From NCBI GenBank assembly GCA_054601695.1, contig BAAHQB010000005.1:1488001-1552000 (forward strand): DNA of 64,000 nucleotides, in the 5' to 3' direction. Shown here piece after piece: positions 18,993 through 64,000 of the stretch. The notes under the pieces are model-generated. The model was given only the letters and a program-made list of their open reading frames with translations. It was not told where the DNA came from and did no database searches. The position numbers were made by a program, and so were the translations under genes. This DNA is from Amorphochlora amoebiformis (taxonomy: Eukaryota > Cercozoa > Chlorarachniophyceae). Within the stretch, counting starts at the first letter, position 1; each line of letters begins with the position of its first letter.

Positions 18993-19415
18993 CTATTACA
19001 TAAATTATAGAATACCTTGCCCGGTGGACATGCATATGTAGCAAAATACGCCGACACCTGTAGGTTAGGGTTAGGGTTAGGGTTAGGGTTAGGGTTAGGG
19101 TTAGGGTTAGGGTTAGGGTGAGGGTTAGGGTTAGGGTTGGTCGGTTTCAAGGATACGATCACATTTTAGCGAGAGATATTAATTTAGTGTTAAGGAGTTT
19201 AGCTTGGGGTTTTCGCAGGGTTAGGGATAGGGTGAGGTTAGGGTTAGGTTAGGGTTAGGGTTAGGGTTAGGGTTAGGGTTAGGGTTAGGGTTAAGGTTAG
19301 GTTGAGCATTCAGAATGTGTTAGCTCGGGCTGTTATGCTAAAAGTGACGGTTATTGTTAGGGTAAGGGCTATTAGGGTTAGGGTTAGGGTTAGGGTTAGG
19401 GTTAGGTTGGATGCC
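18770..19415 (+). repeat. Scattered TTAGGG tracts
   Basis: TTAGGG blocks at 18770-18868, 19062-19138, 19220-19305 and 19374-19408, with short unique or (TA)n DNA between them. Confidence 0.85.
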
Positions 19416-19459
19416 TCCCATGACTCTTGGTTGAGTTGGTCTAATAGCTTTCTGTGGCT

Positions 19460-20225
<766 letters not shown>

Positions 20226-20274
20226 CTCACCTCCATAGCGAAACGCCTCGCCACGAGCCACCTATATGAACTGA

Positions 20275-20595
20275 CATGTTATAACTAACCATATGCATAA
20301 TATACTACATATATCAACATAACAAAAATACAATATTAACGTATTATAACTAACCATATGCATAATATACTACACATATCATATTATACAATATTAACGT
20401 ATTATAACTAACCATATGCATAATATACTACATATATCAACATAACTATTATACAATATTAACGTATTATAACTAACCATATGCATAATATACTACATAT
20501 ATCAACATAACTATTATACAATATTAACGTATTATAACTAATCATATGCTTTATATACTACATATAACAACATGATAATTATATAATAACGTATT
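20275..20595. repeat. ~63-66-bp tandem repeat, five copies
   Basis: Units begin TATTATAACTAACCATATGC and continue with ATAATATACTACATATATC. The last copy is the most diverged. Confidence 0.85.
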
Positions 20596-20837
20596 TTTTT
20601 TTAAAAATGCATGTACACACACTCAAAAAACACTTTTTTTAATCACTTTTTATCTTCGAATCGGCCAAATCCCTGTCGGATACCAGGAATCCTGCAAGCC
20701 CCAACCTTAACCCTCTAATAGTAAGTAACGTACCAAATGAAACGTCCTTATCCTCCCTTCGGATCCTGCCCCGACGCGCCGGAACGCAAACATGCACACA
20801 CAGGCCAAAAGCCAAGCAACCATCCGACCACTACCGT

Positions 20838-20902
20838 GACATGTGGGTGACAGGGCTGTGACCGCGTGATCTGTCACATATGTGACAACTCAGGGTGACA
20901 GC
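20838..20902. promoter_or_regulatory. Cluster of GTGACA/TGTCAC half-sites with a perfect palindrome
   Basis: About 65 bp holds seven GTGAC/TGTCAC-type words, including the perfect 16-bp palindrome TGTCACATATGTGACA at 20872-20887. It lies about 200 bp upstream of the proposed start of the PHA depolymerase-like gene, in an otherwise unique region (20600-21098). This suggests a transcription-factor or dimer binding site; no factor is identified. Confidence 0.45.
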
Positions 20903-21098
20903 TTACTAGTGAATTTCTTTCAGAGATATACTGATATATCTTCCGGGAGATATGTGATATATGTAGAAAGAGATATGCATATATTATCGTGTTTCCTTGT
21001 TTATGTACGAACTTCGAATACCGGGATTGAAATCTAAATCCCGGGCTGCGGAACCCTTGGTACCCCCCTCCTCCTTCCTGTCCCCCCGTTGTCACAAA

Positions 21099-40888
<19,790 letters not shown>

Positions 40889-41408
40889 TCATCACAAGAC
40901 ATATGCAACGAAAGACCACTAATGAATTTATGTGACTGTCTCGGTTAACTTTCACATAATATACTAAGTGTATCTATGGGATATCAAAGAATGATGCTAT
41001 GTGTATAGAAAAGCTGGAAAATCATAGTACGCGCTCTAAGTCTAATTAACACATAATATTTTTATTATTTGTAATACTACATTTTATACTAAGTACTGAC
41101 TCAAGTACTGAGCAATGCATACACACACTAGACACAACGTGAATAATCGTAACATAGTCAGACTATGGTTCCTAATAAGGTCTCACATTGCAAGTTTTAA
41201 TTTCACATAAAAAATGTGTGTACCCGGACAAAATTGACATGGTGACATATACTTACAATACATTTGGAATTATGAACATGTATGCATCGATGATGATCCC
41301 AGAGCGACGGCAAAGACGCGCCCAATCGGTGAGCGAAAGTAGACTAACGACGGTATATGACACGGCGGCCGGTTTACAATTACTAGATTAATCCCTCCAT
41401 CAGCAAAA
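40889..41408. other. Convergent intergenic region, unique sequence
   Basis: Separates the stop codons of the PHA depolymerase-like gene and the PH/peptidase-like gene. Non-repetitive and AT-rich. A 67-codon plus-strand frame at 41188-41391 has no recognisable motif and I do not call it. Confidence 0.5.
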
Positions 41409-42896
41409 TTAATCCCTCCACTTGATAGAGATCTCCTCCCCCAGGGAATGTCCTTGCATAAGCTGGAGATTGAATGAGGCTAGGAAGTTGCCCGGCATGT
41501 AGTTGGCGCAGGACGTGAGGCCAGGAAGAAGCCCGATTTCCCGGTAGCAGCTGGCGACGAGCTCAGAGCAAAAGTAATCTTTACTTGGTTGCTGGCCCTT
41601 TGCTCCCTTGGTGTCCTTGTCTACAGCTAACTTGGAGGATTGGTTGGTAGCCTTATTCATAGCCTTATTCATAGCCTTGGGTGAGGTCGGCGAGGGCCAG
41701 ATAGCATTGAGAAGGCTGTAACCCCTTCCCACCGCTTTCTCTGTGAATTTGATGAATGCCTGTGCCTTCCGCTGGGGCAGAGGCGGCTTGAGTTGACGAA
41801 CAATCGTCGAGGAATACTGGTCGCACCATTTGTTTAAGCGAAAGAGGAACAGCTGATTCGAGATCACCCCACTCCCCGAGAGGGCCTCTAGGATGCAGAT
41901 TTTTCCCCCGGGACCGTCCGAACGTAACACAACACCTATATGATCGATGCTGCAGCCTGTGACCAGTCTTGTTAGCGCCCCTTGGACAGTCGATGTGCGA
42001 AACATAATCAGGTCTCCTGTTTTTGCAATGTCCTGGTAATCGATCCACGACATATCGCGATTGCTACGAGGGGAAGGGGGAATGTATCGCCATGGCTTCT
42101 TCGAATGTGTATTGGATCGCCCTTGTTTGGCGGGAGCAGTATGTGCTCTTTCCAAGCGAGACACTTTTTCCTCGTCGACGGCGATTTGTGATGGCCGCCG
42201 TAGATGGGCCATGTTGTGCGTGATTGCGTACACCCAAGCCTCCTTCTGTGCAGAACTACTGGCTTCAAGGTTGAGGTCCCTGGATCGGCATGATATCTTA
42301 AAGCGGTTGGGATTCGACGACGTGCCAGCATTGGAGGATACAAGCTTGATCTCCCTAATGTTGATTCGGCCAGCTGGGGGGAGGCAAATGTAGTGTCAGT
42401 TTTAGGGATTTGTGGAGGGAACATGCTATTGTTTTGTGATAAATTTTTGTAGGGTTGGCTTTGAAAATTAGCGGCAATAGTATCGATATTGCTTATGATG
42501 AGGGGTAGGAGTCAATGTGGAGTGGTGAGAGCCAACAAAGTGTATGTATTGGCACTGACAGGGTTGCTTGCTCCCAGGCTTGTACCAGCAGAGTTCATCG
42601 CGCCACACGTGGAATTCACGATTCTGCCACCGGGCACCGTTCATCGTGAGCTTCCGCAGCAATCCGGCACGCTTTTTAGGTCCCAATTTCCGCCTCCTTT
42701 GCTTCCCCTCGAGCGCAATCGTCTTCCTTCCCTCATCGCATGCTTTCTCGTCAAATCTGCGCTGCGAGGGCGGGGATCTTACAGGATCATCTGAGACCGG
42801 CCAGCTCACAGGTTCAAAAGGGCTCGCCAACCCTTGTGTCGTGTCCACAACAGTCTGTGGCGCTATGGCCGGCACCGCGCCATCCCTCTCGTCCAT
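41409..42896 (-). CDS. PH domain plus permuted papain-fold (NlpC/P60, YiiX-type) protein
   Basis: Two exons on the minus strand, 42896-42560 and 42373-41409, about 433 aa. The intron 42559-42374 (donor GTCAGT, acceptor CCCCCAG) falls inside a PH domain (about residues 77-165). The first exon gives the strands GLLRKLTMNGARWQNREFHV and ELCWYKPG; the second gives INIREIKLV, NRFKISCRSRD and the C-terminal helix AQKEAWVYAI. The second half has the circularly permuted cysteine-peptidase order: GDLIMF and DHIGVVL (His257), ILEAL (Glu275), FCSELVASCYREIGLL (Cys381). The family includes lipid-acting hydrolases and peptidases, so a membrane-lipid-targeted hydrolase is plausible, but the substrate is unknown. 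The ATG at 42896 is the first in-frame ATG; the frame extends a few codons upstream without one. A low-complexity Lys/Ala-rich insert (about residues 345-375) lies before the Cys motif. Confidence 0.85.
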
Positions 42897-43113
42897 GGGG
42901 ACGACAAGCGGGTCCAATCAATCGAGAAGAACTTTTCGGGTCTTTAAAATTTTAAATAACTCATAACGAAATTTTTTTAGGGAATATCATTAAATATGAC
43001 TTCGAAATTGACGCTCTCGAAAAGAAACCGACATAATATTCTTTCAGCCCCGGGATTCGATATTCAATTCATGTCTCTATCCATCTCCAAGAACATCCAT
43101 TAAATCTCCAGAA
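42897..43113. promoter_or_regulatory. Divergent (head-to-head) promoter region
   Basis: 217 bp separate the start codons of the minus-strand PH/peptidase-like gene and the plus-strand RNase M5-like gene. The sequence is unique and AT-rich with no microsatellite, and carries a CCAAT-like word at about 42914. Both promoters and 5' UTRs must fit here or overlap the genes. Confidence 0.5.
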
Positions 43114-54764
<11,651 letters not shown>

Positions 54765-54865
54765 ACTCTTATGATCCGATCTTAAGTTGTCGTTGTACCA
54801 ATGCTTTATCTCATTCTCGCCCAATGCCCAAACGGTTGATAAATATCTAGCCTAATCATCACTAT

Positions 54866-54923
<58 letters not shown>

Positions 54924-56176
54924 TATATATTGCGAAATATTAATTTGATATGAGCTAACACTTTTTTTTGCCGCACATGCATCCAGTGCATGCCATGTCA
55001 CAAATATGCGTATGTCGGATTCGACTCATGACCATGATGCCCGGGTCTATATTATCAAATGTTAATCATGCGCCCTTGACGTAGACCGTGCATATACGTC
55101 TCACAGTAGCCCGGAGATTAGACATGAATGAAGATTACTTTCGATGATGAGAGTACGTGTGTAATTATTGTAACTGCTAATAAGTTAACATTCTAGCTTA
55201 AGTTTACGTTTACGATAATAGATACTAGTTAACTTGACACTGAGCCTCATGATGACGACGCGGCAGTCATGCGCATGGCCCGCGGAGAACGTTTATACGA
55301 CACGAGCTGACAGACTATGTTACTAGTGTTAATACAATCTGACGGTATACGTATACGTATACATATACGGAATTACGGATACATATACGTACATACTTAT
55401 ACGTATACGTATTCGTAATTACGTATAGGTATACGTATACCGTATACGTATACGTAATTACGTATACGTATACGTATACGTATACGTTGATTCGTATACG
55501 TATATAGGATACTACATCTAGTACATATATGAAGTATGCGCATATGTGCACATACGTACTGCATATTTATGATTATCTATGACACGTACGTAAAATAGCT
55601 AGTGGCTACGCGGCCAGTCATGTACGTACACTTCATACATAGTTCATACAAGCTTTGTGTATTGTTGCTATAGATTAGTATGTAGTTGTACAAATATTTA
55701 TTGATGCGTATATATCAAATATCTAGCCAGACAAACTTATGATAGTTACATACGGTACCTGTACCAGCTGTAACATGTGTATAGTACGCATGCATGGCCC
55801 ACGTACGTCTAGTCTAGCTAGTATGTCATAGTAACTTACAATGTTGAATAATCATACTCAGTCTAGTATATCTGAGTGTGTTATTTGACTCTGGTGTGGG
55901 TCTTGTATCTATTGTACAGGTCCCTACCTAGTCTATACGAAGTCGGACGCTGCAAATTATGAAATTATGAGTCCAAGATAATTAAATTAGTTGATATCAC
56001 GTTTGTTTTCCTCGTGTGCTATAATGAGCTGCTGATAATAAACAACTTAGTATTCAACATGAAGATACGCAGGTTTGAGCTACTTTAATTTCAGCGGCCA
56101 ATCTGATGAGCCCTGGGCCACATGAGCATGCTACCTATGTATACCGACGCGCACGGTGAGCCGACTTTATTCTGCT
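54765..56176. other. Convergent intergenic region, mostly unique, with a TACGTA-rich palindromic patch
   Basis: About 1.4 kb between the PDZ stop and the PP2A stop, largely non-repetitive. 55340-55505 is a dense run of TACGTA/GTATAC words interrupted by GTAATTACG, strongly self-complementary. No protein is recognised on either strand. Confidence 0.6.
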
Positions 56177-56457
56177 CTACAGAAAGTAGTCTGGGGTACG
56201 CCTGGCTGTCTGCGTCTCACCTCGACGCGGAGCGGGGTCAAATTGAAGGCTGGCCATACGGAAACATATGTGAGGGATAGCTAGTTGGTATATTTATTAT
56301 CTTGAATGTAGAATCGAGAATCGATAATTGAACTTACAAGGTGTACTCGAGGATCTCATCGATCTCCATTATAGCGGCCTGGTTGCCGCACCGGTAGCAG
56401 TAGTTGGGTGCGCTAAAGATGGTCACCACATTCTTGTCGTGGCACCAGTTGAAACCC

Positions 56458-56532
<75 letters not shown>

Positions 56533-56537
56533 TACAT

Positions 56538-56592
<55 letters not shown>

Positions 56593-56594
56593 AA

Positions 56595-56650
<56 letters not shown>

Positions 56651-56675
56651 TATATGCACATATATATATAATGTA

Positions 56676-56746
<71 letters not shown>

Positions 56747-56867
56747 GATTTACATGTATAAATATACTAGATATACTTTTCTAAATATATTTATTTGTAA
56801 CTGAACTTTTTTCATTATGTATGTAACATATGACATGGATACATATAAATATATATTAACATGGATA

Positions 56868-56916
<49 letters not shown>

Positions 56917-56968
56917 TATATATTTAATAGGTATATATATATATATATAGATTTATATATAGACATAT

Positions 56969-57009
<41 letters not shown>

Positions 57010-57011
57010 TC

Positions 57012-57042
<31 letters not shown>

Positions 57043-57142
57043 GTATATTATATACACACATGCAAACATAATGCACAAATGTATGCATACATACATATGG
57101 ATGGAAAAAAATCAAGATTTATATGCATATTATTATTAGTGT

Positions 57143-57187
<45 letters not shown>

Positions 57188-57193
57188 ATAAAT

Positions 57194-57288
<95 letters not shown>

Positions 57289-58586
57289 TATGAAAAATTA
57301 TAACATTACCTCCATGACAAGTTGGTGTGCCCTCGCGATGAGCGTGAGCTGGTTGTTGTGATTGAATTGCTCCGAGATGTCCTGGCCAAATGTATAGCCA
57401 GCCCCGCGCGGTGAGATTCCCCATCCGCAGCGGTCGTCGGGGTCAGACCATAAGAGGTCGCACATGGGCCCTTCGTGTGGGACCTGCAGAAGCAAGAAGT
57501 GAGGAGGGTTTATCATAAAGCAATAGATAGGTTTCCTGTAAGTACACCTCTTGTACTCGGTCGAGAGTCATGATATCGTCCAGGTTGTCAATCGAGGGCG
57601 ACAGGCCTCCGTGTAGGCAGAAGATCTGCTTTTCGATGAGCGCCGTGAGGGGAAAGTAGTCAAATAAGTCGGTGAAGAGCTTCCATACGTTGGCATTCCC
57701 ATACTTGCGCAGGCACTCGTCATAGAAACCGTATCTGAGATTTTTCAAACCTATATCATCTCTTGCAACTATTTACGAAAGAAAAAATAAACACAAGAAA
57801 CTCACGTCACTTACACTTGCGTAATCTGGCGACTTTCGTGGTTCCCCCGGAGGATGGTTACTCTCTCCTTATAGCGCACCTTGAGCGCCACTAACAGCGT
57901 GACGCTCTCGACCGAGTAGTAGCCGCGATCTACATAATCGCCCATAAAAAGATAGTTAGTGTCTGGCGCTTTGCCTCCGATGCAGAAGAGCTCCTGGAGG
58001 TCGTGAAACTGGCCGTGGATATCGCCGCACACAGTCACGGGGCACCGCACAGGCTGCACGTTTACTTCACCCTCTAGGATCTCTCGGGCCTAAGAAGGAT
58101 ATTTTTTGGGGGGAATCACATCGGGTAGAACATCGCCTTTCTCGAGCAAAACAAGTTACGGGTGGTGCTACAGCGCTAGTCTCTCACACTACGATTTCTC
58201 AAATGGTTTTCATGCCACAAACCTGTACAATATTTGCATATTCATATCGTTTGTGTGAGATTAACGGAATTGTAGCCAAGACGAACTCGCCCCAAGCACA
58301 TACAAATAACAACATCTCGCTGCGGAAATGAGGAAGACAATGAGCACAGCCCTAAACCTAGCCCCTAAGCTGCAATTGTGTGTTTTGGTGCGCACATGCC
58401 TCTACGATACCCACCTTAGCAACCAGCTGTTTCACCTGAGTGTTAGATTTGAGACGTGAGGGAGCGTTTGTAGGTTTTCTTTCGAACAAAAGAGTGTACC
58501 TCTCCCTCCTCCAGATGCTGGCACTTCATGAGCTTCTCGATCCAACCGTCGATCTCCTTGTGATTGCGCACATATTTCGACTCCAT
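56177..58586 (-). CDS. PP2Ac: Serine/threonine protein phosphatase PP2A catalytic subunit
   Basis: Complete minus-strand gene with seven exons: 58586-58500, 58435-58415 (21 nt), 58089-57815, 57734-57548, 57483-57310, 56456-56338, 56249-56177; 311 aa against about 309 in typical PP2Ac. All introns are GT..AG and in phase. PPP-family metal and phosphate ligands are present: [36 protein letters not shown] and [10 protein letters not shown]. Also seen are [18 protein letters not shown] and the regulatory tail RRTPDYFL, whose Tyr and C-terminal Leu are the known phosphorylation and carboxymethylation sites. It would act in the cytosol and nucleus as the catalytic core of the PP2A holoenzyme. The tail favours PP2A over PP4 or PP6. 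The long fifth intron (57309-56457) is mostly (TA)n, the other introns are short and unique. Head-to-head with the Pro-Thr-repeat gene. Confidence 0.97.
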
Positions 58587-58760
58587 TGTGTTTTTATGCA
58601 GTGTCAACCACGGATCCTGACTCCTTACCGCCGAATTCTTTTACCCGCGAAATTCGGGAAATATTTCTAGGATTAATACTTCGGATGGATAAATCTTACC
58701 GTCCGCCCACGAGGGGGGCCCTATCTCTTGGCGGGCTGTTCCAAAGTAGGGCGCACAGCG
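58587..58760. promoter_or_regulatory. Divergent promoter region of PP2Ac and the Pro-Thr-repeat gene
   Basis: 174 bp between opposing start codons, unique and GC-balanced. Includes the imperfect inverted repeat CCCGCGAAATTCGGG (58636-58650). Confidence 0.5.

Positions 58761-64000
<5,240 letters not shown>

Noticed and set aside
41188-41391. 67-codon plus-strand frame between the convergent genes
   Set aside because: No recognisable motif or splice context.
41665-42424. Alternative frames of 110-138 codons over the PH/peptidase-like gene
   Set aside because: Off-frame shadows; the conserved PH and peptidase motifs lie in the frame called.

Overview
The window is nuclear DNA of a microbial eukaryote with spliceosomal introns. 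It is probably an alga or related protist, but I would not name a lineage. The evidence is GT..AG introns that restore reading frames of conserved proteins, a canonical PP2A catalytic subunit, an algal-style PDZ-like domain and long (Pro-Thr)n secreted-type proteins. Most of the DNA is microsatellite ((TA)n, (CT)n, (CG)n, (TG)n) and interstitial telomere-like TTAGGG/CCCTAA sequence. Nearly all long open frames (Tyr-Ile, Ser-Leu, Arg-Glu, Arg-Ala, Pro-Asn runs) are translated repeats, so I rebuilt genes by hand from small non-repetitive islands, using splice sites, phase and family motifs.

Layout. From 1 to about 20.6 kb I recognise no gene: telomere-like tracts, (TA)n, (CT)n, (CG)n, minisatellites, and unique 30-60 bp segments repeated several times between (TA)n spacers. 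From 21.1 to 40.9 kb on the plus strand lies one gene of 19 tiny exons (12-145 nt) for a secreted type-2 short-chain PHA (PHB) depolymerase-like esterase of about 396 aa. Its introns are built of telomere-like repeats and microsatellites. At 41.4-42.9 kb on the minus strand is a two-exon gene joining a PH domain to a permuted papain-fold (NlpC/P60, YiiX-type) domain. At 43.1-54.8 kb on the plus strand is a gene of about 15 exons for a ribonuclease M5-like TOPRIM protein. By phase it reads on into a PDZ-like domain. At 56.2-58.6 kb on the minus strand is a complete seven-exon PP2A catalytic subunit. From 58.8 kb on the plus strand, running out of the window, is a gene for a Pro-Thr-repeat protein with an N-terminal hydrophobic segment, continuing into a CRAL-TRIO-N-like region.

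Two gene pairs are divergent (starts 217 and 174 bp apart) and two are convergent. There is no sign of a shared pathway.

The most unusual pattern is what I call exon echoes. Individual exons, often with their splice sites, recur two to five times as complete or truncated copies in neighbouring introns, separated by (TA)n. The same architecture without recognisable coding content occurs in the gene-poor left part. All gene models are hand-assembled: splice sites and motifs are seen in the sequence, families are from knowledge, and joins are inference from phase.
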